A stretch of DNA of 19,146 bases from PNKC01 sp039917655 (lineage in GTDB: Bacteria; Chloroflexota; Dehalococcoidia; Tepidiformales; Tepidiformaceae): assembly GCA_039917655.1 (NCBI GenBank), contig JBDSJC010000229.1, positions 1 through 19,146 of the forward strand, given 5' to 3'. The position numbers and the translations under genes are program-made. The notes under the pieces are model-generated. The model was not told the origin of the DNA. It worked only from the letters and a program-made list of their open reading frames with translations, and did not search any database. The stretch's first letter is position 1, and every line of letters starts with the position of its first letter. Positions 12,862 through 19,060 of this stretch are shown here, in pieces.

Positions 12862-13401
12862 GTGAAGCTAAAGATGAACTGGCTGTTAGCAGCCGCCCTG
12901 CCCGTCGCCGCCCTGGCCTTCGCCGCCTGTGGCGATGGCCCCGACAACAAGACCACGCCGACCGCTACGAACGGTTCGAAGGCGGGCTCCGGGACCACCG
13001 CGCCGGGCAAGACCGCCGCGCCCGGCAAGACCGCCGTCACGGAGAAGATCGTTTTGAACAACCCGACTACCACCCCGAGCGGCCTCAAGTATGAAGACAC
13101 GAAGGCCGGCACCGGCGCCTCCCCGCAGACCGGCCAGCGCGTCACCGTCCACTACACGGGCACCCTGCTCGATGGCACGAAGTTCGATAGCTCGCGCGAC
13201 CGGGGCACGCCGTTTACGTTTGTCATCGGCACCGGCTCGGTCATCAAGGGATGGGATGAGGGCGTGGCGACCATGAAGGTCGGCGGCAAACGAAACCTTT
13301 CGATCCCCGCCGCGCTCGCCTACGGATCGCGCAGCCCAGGCGCTCCCATCCCACCGAACGCAGACCTGCTCTTCGAAGTCGAACTCATATCGGTCCAATA
13401 G
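12862..13401 (+). CDS. FKBP-type peptidyl-prolyl isomerase lipoprotein
   Basis: A 179-residue lipoprotein. MKLKMNWLLAAALPVAALAF leads into AAC, a lipobox with Cys23 as the predicted lipidated residue, so the protein should be anchored outside the cytoplasmic membrane. A low-complexity Thr/Ala/Lys linker (25-70, with repeated APGKTA) precedes a complete FKBP domain: GLKYEDTKAGTGASPQTGQR, VTVHYTGTLLDGTKFDSS, then PFTFVIGTGSVIKGWDEGV, MKVGGKRNLSIPAALAYGS and ADLLFEVELISV. The active-site aromatic residues (Y in VHYTG, F in FDSS, W in KGWDEG, Y in AYGS) are kept, so cis-trans prolyl isomerase activity is expected, assisting folding of exported proteins. GTG at 12862 gives the full signal peptide. 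It is convergent with the gene at 13437-13697. Confidence 0.93.
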   Translation: MKLKMNWLLAAALPVAALAFAACGDGPDNKTTPTATNGSKAGSGTTAPGKTAAPGKTAVTEKIVLNNPTTTPSGLKYEDTKAGTGASPQTGQRVTVHYTGTLLDGTKFDSSRDRGTPFTFVIGTGSVIKGWDEGVATMKVGGKRNLSIPAALAYGSRSPGAPIPPNADLLFEVELISVQ

Positions 13402-13436
13402 CCGGGGTGTTTTAGAACCGGGAGACGCGTCTCGGG

Positions 13437-13697
13437 TCAGCCCTGCGAGGCTTTGAAATAAACCGCGCCGTCTGCCACCCAGGCATCCACGGACCGCCCG
13501 ATGCGGTTGCCCGCGCGACTGATGCGCACAGCCACCGAGCGAGTCGATTCGCCGCCTGTCGGTACCAGCTTTCCTACTTGGCCACCCTTCACGCCAACAG
13601 CGTAGCGTTCGTATTCGGCCATCCGCGCCGCCAACGGTGAGCGTTTAGGCGGCGCCTTCGGCGCCTTTGATGCATCGAGTACAATGAACGTAGCCAC
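13437..13697 (-). CDS. Small basic protein of unknown function
   Basis: An 86-residue protein starting with GTG at 13697, preceded by GGAGGG 3 nt upstream. It begins MATFIVLDASKAPKAPPKRS, a basic Ala/Pro/Lys-rich segment, then has a compact part with VGKLVPTGGESTRSVAVRIS and RAGNRIGRSVDAWVADGAVY. The second part looks like a small beta-rich domain ('G.L.P..GE..R...VRI..A....G..V..W..DG.VYF'). I do not recognise a family; a nucleic-acid-binding or chromatin-like role could be guessed from charge but is not supported by a motif. It is convergent with the FKBP gene, 35 nt apart, with a 12-bp perfect palindrome (GAGACGCGTCTC, 13422-13433) in between. Confidence 0.6.
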   Translation of the reverse strand: MATFIVLDASKAPKAPPKRSPLAARMAEYERYAVGVKGGQVGKLVPTGGESTRSVAVRISRAGNRIGRSVDAWVADGAVYFKASQG

Positions 13698-13852
13698 GAT
13701 CCCTCCAACCGTCTGAGTCGCCGCAGTCTAACCCTTTACGTCAACGCTGCGCACGCGCCGTTGGGGTTATCGGTCAGCCGAGACTCGATCCACCCTCAGC
13801 AGCGGACGGCGTCCTCCAGTAGTCAGTTGCGTGTCCAGCCCTCGGCGACGGC

Positions 13853-14296
13853 TCAGACGAAGACGGTTTCGAGCGACGCGGAGGCGTCGAAGTAGTCTTG
13901 GAATGTCTGGTTGAAGCGGTAAAACGTGTCCCGGCGGTGGCCGTCGTGGGAGCGGGCAAAGTCGTCAACCGCCATCAGGTCGAGCGAGTTCAGCGTGTAG
14001 TTGCCCTCTGCCCGCCCCAGATCCTTGATGGAGACAATCATCGCCTGCCACTGCTCTGGCGTCTGTTCAAGCCAGAAGTCCACGTCGTGCAAGTCATCGG
14101 CAGAGATCTCCCGAACCCCGGCGACCTTCAACATCTCGAAGCGCAGTTCGAATATCTGGCCGCCAGCCTTGATGCCGACCAGCGCATCGCAGGCACCGTC
14201 GCGCTTAACCCGGAAAAGATCCTGTTCATTGCACAGGGCGTTGAGGGATTCGAACCAGGCGACCGACGGAAATCGGACCGCGGTTAGAGTTGTCAT
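13853..14296 (-). CDS. SCP2-like protein, paralog 2, third gene of the diiron cluster
   Basis: A 147-residue paralog of the protein at 1270-1701. Aligned blocks: FPSVAWFESLNAL (9-21), the strand segment IKAGGQIFELRFEMLKV, DFWLEQTPEQWQAM (73-86), NYTLNSLDL (99-107), and the highly conserved HRRDTFYRFNQTFQDYFD (120-137) followed by LETVF. By the SCP2-like pattern in its first two thirds it is expected to bind a hydrophobic ligand in the cytosol. The ATG at 14296 has GGAG 9 nt upstream. It follows the two ferritin-like genes on the same strand, 67 nt after the second one, with an 11-bp hairpin in the gap, so it may be expressed at a different level from the same transcript. I infer that it carries or presents the substrate or product of the diiron protein(s). 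Confidence 0.75.
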   Translation of the reverse strand: MTTLTAVRFPSVAWFESLNALCNEQDLFRVKRDGACDALVGIKAGGQIFELRFEMLKVAGVREISADDLHDVDFWLEQTPEQWQAMIVSIKDLGRAEGNYTLNSLDLMAVDDFARSHDGHRRDTFYRFNQTFQDYFDASASLETVFV

Positions 14297-14320
14297 CTAC
14301 AGATACTCCGGAAATGAACG

Positions 14321-14353
14321 GGCGGAAGGCCCGCCGTGTGTCGGCCTTCCGCC
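14321..14353 (-). terminator. Strong hairpin between pseudo-diiron gene and SCP2-like gene
   Basis: GGCGGAAGGCC (14321-14331) and GGCCTTCCGCC (14343-14353) are perfect 11-bp inverted arms with an 11-nt loop, starting 10 nt after the stop of the 14364-15572 gene. There is no T-run after the stem in the direction of transcription, so it is not a textbook intrinsic terminator. An attenuator or mRNA-processing/stability element that sets unequal expression of the flanking genes is equally possible. Confidence 0.55.
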
Positions 14354-14363
14354 GTGACGAGGA

Positions 14364-15572
14364 CTACGCCGGTTGCTGCGTCCTTGCGAGGTTCAGCAAC
14401 CCGGGATTGACGCGGGGCAGCCGATCGACCGCGCAGGCATCGAGGATGAGGAGGTACTTGCGAAGCTGGTCTTCGCGAAGCTGGCGAAGCGCGGCAGTGC
14501 CGGCCTCCAGTTTCTCCACGCCGCCGCCGAGCAAGACTGCGAGCGCCGCCTCCTCCGCTCTGCTGTGGTGCAGCTCATCGGAGAGCGCGGACTCGGCCCG
14601 GTTGAGGAAGTGCTCCAGATATTCGCGCGAGTTCGGGTGGTGCTGCACGTAGTACTTCAGGTGCCGTGTGCCAAAGTCGAGGTGCCGCGCCGAGTCCTTC
14701 GCCAGCCGTGCGAACAGGTCGCGATCGACTTCGTTCGGCAGCACCTCCGCCAGCCGCTCGAACGTGACGACTTCGTAGCTCTTGTAGACCACGCCAATCG
14801 CGACGAACAGTTCGGTGATTTTCAGCGCGCCGTACCACGCCCGGTACATGGTGCCGAGACCCTGGATGCCCATACCGCCGCCGTTCGCGAGTGACCGCTT
14901 GCGGAGGGCCTCCACCTTCCGGCCGGCATCGAAGAGCCACGTCGCAACGTAGTCCTTCACGTCGTGGAATCCGTATGCGATCTTTTCTTCCCAACTGCCG
15001 AGCAGTTTGGATTCGGAGAGGCCATGCTGCGAGAACGTCGTGCAGACCTGGCAGAGGGCCCGCTCAATGTCGTCTGGAAGAGTCTCAAGCCCCGCCCAGT
15101 TGACGTCGGTCGCCGGGATCCAGTGTTCGCGGATCGCGTCTTCATAGAGAACGTCCACGCCGTCGGCCCAGACCTCGCTCTTGTCGTAGATGGTGTACGA
15201 GCCGGGCGCGTAGGAGCCGGGCGTCGGGTGCGAGCCGAGAGGCGTATCGTTTTCGTACGGCCAGCGGTCCGGCACCTGGCCATAGGTGCCAATGTTGATC
15301 TCCGGCATCCCTAGGCCGTTGGGGCCTGGCTTTGCCCGGATGCCCAGTTCGGTAGTCGGGCGCGCCCACTTGAAGCCCATGCCGAGCACCGGGTGCCCCG
15401 GGTTGTTTTCTACCATGGTGAGGTACTTGCCAGCGCGCTCTTCGGTCAGGTTGAGCGCGAGTATGTTGCGGACGACATCGTCGCTGAGCGGCGAGCCCTC
15501 TAGCCTCGTGACGAACTCGTTCGACCAACTGGCCTCACGAGTGCGGATGCGGGTGCCTTCGGAAAGTTGCAT
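14364..15572 (-). CDS. Ferritin-like paralog with lost diiron ligands (putative partner subunit)
   Basis: A 402-residue paralog of the next gene upstream on the operon (15577-16617). Clear alignment: YGQVP (97-101), the helix DKSEVWADGVDVLYEDAIRE (130-149), PDDIERALCQVCTTFSQ (166-182), the block LRKRSLANGGG (223-233), KDSARHLDFGTRHLKYYVQ (292-310), and the C-terminal EEAALAVLLGGGVEKLEAG (340-358). Where the partner has metal ligands, this protein has G184 (for E135), A216 and K219 (for E167xxH170), about S265 (for E213) and S294 (for E243); only H297 (for H246) remains. It also has an extra N-terminal segment of about 70 residues. It cannot bind a standard diiron centre. The ATG at 15572 is 4 nt after the upstream stop, with GGAGGG upstream, so the two are translationally linked. 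I infer a non-catalytic heterodimer subunit. Confidence 0.8.
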   Translation of the reverse strand: MQLSEGTRIRTREASWSNEFVTRLEGSPLSDDVVRNILALNLTEERAGKYLTMVENNPGHPVLGMGFKWARPTTELGIRAKPGPNGLGMPEINIGTYGQVPDRWPYENDTPLGSHPTPGSYAPGSYTIYDKSEVWADGVDVLYEDAIREHWIPATDVNWAGLETLPDDIERALCQVCTTFSQHGLSESKLLGSWEEKIAYGFHDVKDYVATWLFDAGRKVEALRKRSLANGGGMGIQGLGTMYRAWYGALKITELFVAIGVVYKSYEVVTFERLAEVLPNEVDRDLFARLAKDSARHLDFGTRHLKYYVQHHPNSREYLEHFLNRAESALSDELHHSRAEEAALAVLLGGGVEKLEAGTAALRQLREDQLRKYLLILDACAVDRLPRVNPGLLNLARTQQPA

Positions 15573-15576
15573 CGGA

Positions 15577-16617
15577 TCAGCCCTCCAGGAACACGCGCAT
15601 GGCGGGGGCCATGCGTTCTTTGCGGTCGCCGAGGCCGATCACCTCAAGGCGGTGGAAGTATTCGTTGATCTGCTTCTTGCGCAGCAGCAGGACCTTCTGG
15701 TAGCCCTCATCGATTTTGTCGATGCCCCCGCCCGCGAGGACGGCGACCGCCTCGCTCGTGGCCGGGTTCACGGTCAGGCCGCTCTGGGCCTGGCCGAGTG
15801 CCCCCTCCTGGAGGTCCAGGTAGTGGTGCAACTCTTCGCGCCGCTCAGGGTTCACGTCGAGCACGTACTTCAGGTGCGTCACGCCGAAGGCGAGGTGGCG
15901 AGATTCGTCCTGGGCCGCGAGCCGGAAGATGCGCTTCTCCGCCTCGTTCGTGGAGATCAGTTCGCCCATCCGGAAGATGGTCTGGACGAAGCCTTCCCCG
16001 AAGAGGTGGAGGCGGCAGGTCATCTCGGTGAAGTCGTCGGCTGTCAGGAGCGTCGATGCGCCGAAGTTTGCGTCCACGAGCCCGCCGCCGTTGACCAGCG
16101 CGCGCTTCCGGAAGACATCCTCATGGCGCGCTTCGTCCACTACCTGCGTGCCAAGGAATAGCTGCGTCTCGAAGTGGTCTCCGGGCACCTGCCCCATGAA
16201 GCGCCCGGGCAGGTCGCCCGCGATGAATTCGACCTGGGTAAGGAATGTGCAAAGGGTGCACATGGCCATTTCGAGGTCGGTCGGGAGGTCCGGCGAGATC
16301 TCATGCCACGGGATGTCCACCGCGGAGGACCACTGCCGCTGCATCGCCTCCTCGTAGAGCATCATCGCCGCTTCGCTCCAGACGTCAGCCTTGTCGCGGT
16401 ACTGGCGGCCGTGGCGGGGCGAACGTGGATCCGTCTTCGCGCCCCGCATTGCCATCGTGGGAGCGCCCGCGCTCGACGGGATCCTCCCGTAGCTCATGAC
16501 GTTCAGATCTTCGAGCGTGAGGCCCTTGCGGCCGGGGGCCGCATGAGCACCCCACTCGTCATCGATGTTAAGCCACGAAAGATCCAGCCCCGGCTGGCTC
16601 GTTGGGGTTACTGTCAT
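15577..16617 (-). CDS. Ferritin-like diiron protein (R2-like / acyl-ACP-desaturase-like superfamily)
   Basis: A 346-residue helical protein from the chosen start. Numbered from the upstream in-frame start at 16632, a complete diiron ligand set is visible: E135 (TQVEFIAGD), E167 and H170 (VVDEARHEDVF), E213 (FGEGFVQTIF), E243 and H246 (AAQDESRHLAFG). Spacings of 32, 46 and 30 residues fit the ferritin-like superfamily (soluble desaturases, R2/R2lox, AurF-type N-oxygenases). The second motif with downstream helix resembles acyl-ACP desaturases (ADE.RH), but I cannot place it in one family. Known members use O2 and two iron (or Mn/Fe) ions for desaturation, hydroxylation, N-oxidation or radical generation. 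The ATG at 16617 is preferred because GAGGA lies 5-6 nt upstream; 16632 lacks a ribosome-binding site. It is the first gene of the cluster. Confidence 0.85.
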   Translation of the reverse strand: MTVTPTSQPGLDLSWLNIDDEWGAHAAPGRKGLTLEDLNVMSYGRIPSSAGAPTMAMRGAKTDPRSPRHGRQYRDKADVWSEAAMMLYEEAMQRQWSSAVDIPWHEISPDLPTDLEMAMCTLCTFLTQVEFIAGDLPGRFMGQVPGDHFETQLFLGTQVVDEARHEDVFRKRALVNGGGLVDANFGASTLLTADDFTEMTCRLHLFGEGFVQTIFRMGELISTNEAEKRIFRLAAQDESRHLAFGVTHLKYVLDVNPERREELHHYLDLQEGALGQAQSGLTVNPATSEAVAVLAGGGIDKIDEGYQKVLLLRKKQINEYFHRLEVIGLGDRKERMAPAMRVFLEG

Positions 16618-16716
16618 ACCATTCCTCACCATTGTTGGTCTCGACGGCCACTGGCGGAGGGCGCACCCCCAACCGGACTGCGACAGGAGACTAGGATCGA
16701 TAGCAGGTATTTGGAC

Positions 16717-16729
16717 GGCCCAATGGGCC
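16717..16729. promoter_or_regulatory. GGCCCA-A-TGGGCC palindrome in the promoter region of the diiron cluster
   Basis: A perfect 13-bp odd palindrome, 100 nt before the diiron start and 28 nt from the TACCGATCGGTA operator. It is GC-rich enough that chance is plausible, so I call it only as a candidate protein site. Confidence 0.25.
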
Positions 16730-16757
16730 CCTTCTCAGTGGCCTAACGGCCCTAGTT

Positions 16758-16769
16758 TACCGATCGGTA
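16758..16769. promoter_or_regulatory. TACCGATCGGTA palindrome, probable TetR-type operator
   Basis: A perfect 12-bp palindrome in the 224-bp region between the diiron cluster (minus) and the VOC gene (plus). TACCGNNCGGTA-type sites are typical of TetR/AcrR-family repressors. On the minus strand it is immediately followed by AACTAG (TAAACT could serve as a -10), so it probably controls the diiron cluster from a promoter about 140 nt upstream of its start codon. The regulator is not obviously in this window; the TetR at 8486-9103 has a different-looking operator. Confidence 0.55.
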
Positions 16770-16841
16770 GGGACGGGCCTGCGGTGGCCCCCCTCGCCCT
16801 CCGCTTCCACCGGCATCCCAGATGTGCCTTACTGGCGCGGG

Positions 16842-17268
16842 ATGGAAGAGACCGCGCCCAAGCAACCCCCGGCATTCACCGGTGTCCACTTCTGGGTTTC
16901 AGACATGGTCGCCAGCGTGGCGTTCTACCGCGCCCTTGGCTTCCATATCGCCGAAGGCGCGGAGGCAGCGCCGTTTGTCCAGGCGCGGATTGCGGACGGA
17001 GTAGAGTTCGCATTTGGTACTCACGGGCTGACCAGCGGCTAATCACGCCGGGTTCACACCACCCGTTGGCGGAGGGTCCACCTGCCTGCAGTTCGTCCTC
17101 GATTCCCGCGAGGCGGTCGATGCGCTGCACGCAAGGCTGACGGGCACGGGCTACGCCAGCCACCTCGCCCCCATCGACGCGTTCTGGGGCGCCCGGCACG
17201 CCGAGGTGCTGGATCCAGATGGCAACGCGGTTGGCTTTCACAGTCCGCGAGACGCCGCGCGAGGATGA
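16842..17268 (+). pseudogene. VOC (glyoxalase-like) family gene interrupted by a +1 frameshift
   Basis: The first part reads MEETAPKQPPAFTGVHFWVS, then FYRALGFHIAEGAEAAPFVQ and VEFAFGTHGLTSG, ending at TAA 17040-17042. Skipping one base at 17040 continues the family sequence in the next frame: NHAGFTPPVGGGSTCLQFVL, then DALHARLTGTGY, FWGARHAEVLDPDGNAVGFH and a stop at 17266-17268. The joined product, about 140 residues, is a complete VOC protein with the expected C-terminal 'W...A...DPDGN...' motif. The break is therefore a single inserted base, a sequencing error, or much less likely a programmed +1 shift at the stop codon (GGC TAA T). The start is ATG 16842; an in-frame GTG at 16824 is an alternative. 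Both halves look otherwise undegraded. Confidence 0.75.
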
Positions 17269-17490
17269 CGTCCTGCGGGTCCTTATCTCGGCACCTTGGT
17301 TCTGCCCGGCAAACGAATGTGGTATTCCCGTGAATGCAATAAAAAAAAGCGGTGAGGGTGTTGCATCCACTGCTTAGTGCGTGCTAAAACTACTGCGGGC
17401 CGCGCTGGACGGCGTGTCCGCTCCACACGTCCGCCGGCCCTTAATTCTCCCCCTTCTTCCCAACTCCACCCAGGCCACGCATTGCTGCTG

Positions 17491-17496
17491 TAGGCT
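17491..17496 (+). promoter_or_regulatory. Putative leaderless -10 box (TAGGCT) for nitrilase gene
   Basis: TAGGCT is followed by 6 nt (ctttgc) and ATG at 17503, without a Shine-Dalgarno. It matches the recurring spacing but is a weak match to TATAAT. Confidence 0.4.
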
Positions 17497-17502
17497 CTTT
17501 GC

Positions 17503-19050
17503 ATGCTCAACTTCACCGTCGCCTGCTGCCAGCTGCGCGCGTTCGATATCGAAGACGCCGAGGCCAATCTCGAAAATATCTTGCGCTCGCTCGGTGAAGC
17601 CGGCGCGGCCGGCGCCGACCTGGTGCTTCTGCCGGAGTGTTCGTACCCCGCCTACTACCTCAAGGATGGCCATCCCTACGACCGCGCGGGCGTCCGTCCC
17701 TACGCCGAGGTCGAGGCGCTGTTGGCGGCAAAGGCCCGAAAGTACGGCTACTGGCTGGCCGCCGGCCTCGCCGTCCCGACGGCTTCAGGCGGCGTGACGA
17801 ACAGCGGTGTGGTCTTCGGCCCGGACGGCGAAGTACGCGGGCAGTACGACAAGAGTTTCCTCTGGCACTTCGATGCCCAATGGTTCGAACGCGGCGACCG
17901 TTTTCCCGTGTTCGACATGGGCTTCTGCCGCGCCGGCATCCTCATCTGCGCCGACGGCCGGCTACCGGAGATCGCACGGACGCTGGCCGTCAACGGCGCC
18001 GAGGTCATCCTCGACCTCACAGCGTGGGTCGCTTCCGGAAGAGATACGGCCGCGCTCTCCAACATCCAGTGCGAGTACATGATGCCAGTCCGCGCCTTCG
18101 AAAACGGCGTATGGGTGGCAGCCGCCGATAAGTGGGGCGTCGAAGGCGGGAGCATCGTCTACGCCGGCCGCTCCTGCGTCATCGACCCATCCGGCACGAC
18201 TCGCGTCTGTGCTCCCAGCGACAGGGAAACCGTGCTGGTCTACGAAATCGAACCGATGCCCGTGGCCGAACTCGTGCAGCGCCGCCCCAGTCTTTACCGC
18301 AGGCTGATCGAGGCCACCGAGTCCCTCCCGGTGACGCGTCTGCTCGCAGAACCACTGATGCCGGAAGCCCGGCGTGTCGCCGTCGCGCCAGGGCTTGAGA
18401 CGTTCGACGCGCGAGCGATGGTGGCGCGCTTCCAGGGACTGCGGTTCCAGGAAGCGGACCTCGTCGTGTTCCCGGGCATGGCTGCCGCGGAGGGCTGGCA
18501 GGTGGACCTCTCGCTGCTTGAATCGGCAGTGAAGGAACTGGGCGGGATGCTGGCCTTCGGTACAAGTACCAACGGCTGCATGCACGGCCGGTCGGCCACG
18601 CTGGTCACTCCCGAGGGGTCGTACGAGCACATCGCCACGCACGGCCGTGGCATCACCCTCGGCGAGCTGCCCTCGCCCGTCGTGGCATCGCCAGCGGGCA
18701 AGGTCGCGCTACTCTGCGGGGACGAGGGCCTGGTGCCAGAGGTCGCGCGGGTTCTCACATTGGAAGGCGCCGACATCCTCGCCTGGCCGCTCTTCGCCGA
18801 TGGCCAAATGGTCGAACGGCTGGCGCGCACGCGCAGCGATGAGAACAAGGTGTATCTCGCCGCGGCGTGGCCCGGCGGCGGATTCGTGACGGCGCCGAAC
18901 GGCTCGGTCATCGCCGCCTCACCTGACGGCAGTGGCGTGGCGATGACCGCATCGGTCAGCCGCGCGCTCTCCCGCTCGAAAGATATGGCGCCGGGGACGC
19001 ACGTCATCCACGACCGGATCCCGGCCGCCTACGGCGGGCTCACCCGCTAA
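17503..19050 (+). CDS. Carbon-nitrogen hydrolase (nitrilase superfamily) with a degenerate second nitrilase domain
   Basis: A 515-residue cytosolic protein, much longer than a usual single-domain nitrilase (about 260-350). Domain 1 (1-255) has the full catalytic set: Glu45 in LVLLPECSYP, Lys117 in GQYDKSFLWHFD, Glu129 in QWFERGD, and Cys149 in RAGILICADGRLPE. It should hydrolyse an amide or nitrile C-N bond; the substrate is not readable from sequence. After a linker (256-290), residues 291-490 repeat the fold: VAVAPGLETFDARAMVARFQ, ADLVVFPGM (Gly where Glu45 sits), GGMLAFGTSTN, SATLVTPEGSYEHIATHGRG (no catalytic Lys) and KVALLCGDEGLVPEVARVL (Cys405 kept). The second copy is probably non-catalytic. 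The ATG at 17503 starts at the first beta strand. There is no NAD-synthetase SGG.DS motif and no membrane helices. Confidence 0.9.
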   Translation: MLNFTVACCQLRAFDIEDAEANLENILRSLGEAGAAGADLVLLPECSYPAYYLKDGHPYDRAGVRPYAEVEALLAAKARKYGYWLAAGLAVPTASGGVTNSGVVFGPDGEVRGQYDKSFLWHFDAQWFERGDRFPVFDMGFCRAGILICADGRLPEIARTLAVNGAEVILDLTAWVASGRDTAALSNIQCEYMMPVRAFENGVWVAAADKWGVEGGSIVYAGRSCVIDPSGTTRVCAPSDRETVLVYEIEPMPVAELVQRRPSLYRRLIEATESLPVTRLLAEPLMPEARRVAVAPGLETFDARAMVARFQGLRFQEADLVVFPGMAAAEGWQVDLSLLESAVKELGGMLAFGTSTNGCMHGRSATLVTPEGSYEHIATHGRGITLGELPSPVVASPAGKVALLCGDEGLVPEVARVLTLEGADILAWPLFADGQMVERLARTRSDENKVYLAAAWPGGGFVTAPNGSVIAASPDGSGVAMTASVSRALSRSKDMAPGTHVIHDRIPAAYGGLTR

Positions 19051-19060
19051 CTGCGCGACC

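Noticed and set aside
11673..13145. A 490-codon open frame antisense to the CNNM and FKBP genes
   Set aside because: It is a shadow of high-GC third-position bias; the plus strand encodes complete, recognisable domains over the same span and the antisense product has no family features.
13422..13433. GAGACGCGTCTC palindrome as a bidirectional terminator between convergent genes
   Set aside because: Perfect but without a loop or T-runs; a 12-bp palindrome rich in GC is not convincing alone.
15577..16617. Calling the diiron protein a housekeeping ribonucleotide reductase small subunit (NrdB)
   Set aside because: The first ligand is Glu rather than the common Asp, the gap between the two ligand pairs is shorter than in R2, no large subunit is adjacent, and the neighbour is a ligand-less paralog.
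17341..17348. Run of eight A (T-run on minus strand) as an intrinsic terminator
   Set aside because: No GC-rich stem directly precedes the T-run on the minus strand. The only arms found (ATGCAA 17334-17339, TTGCAT 17361-17366) enclose the run instead of preceding it, and no minus-strand gene ends there.
18370..19050. C-terminal half of the nitrilase protein as an NAD synthetase domain (as in glutamine-dependent NadE)
   Set aside because: No SGG.DS ATP-binding motif is present; the half instead repeats nitrilase-like strands and the cysteine elbow.
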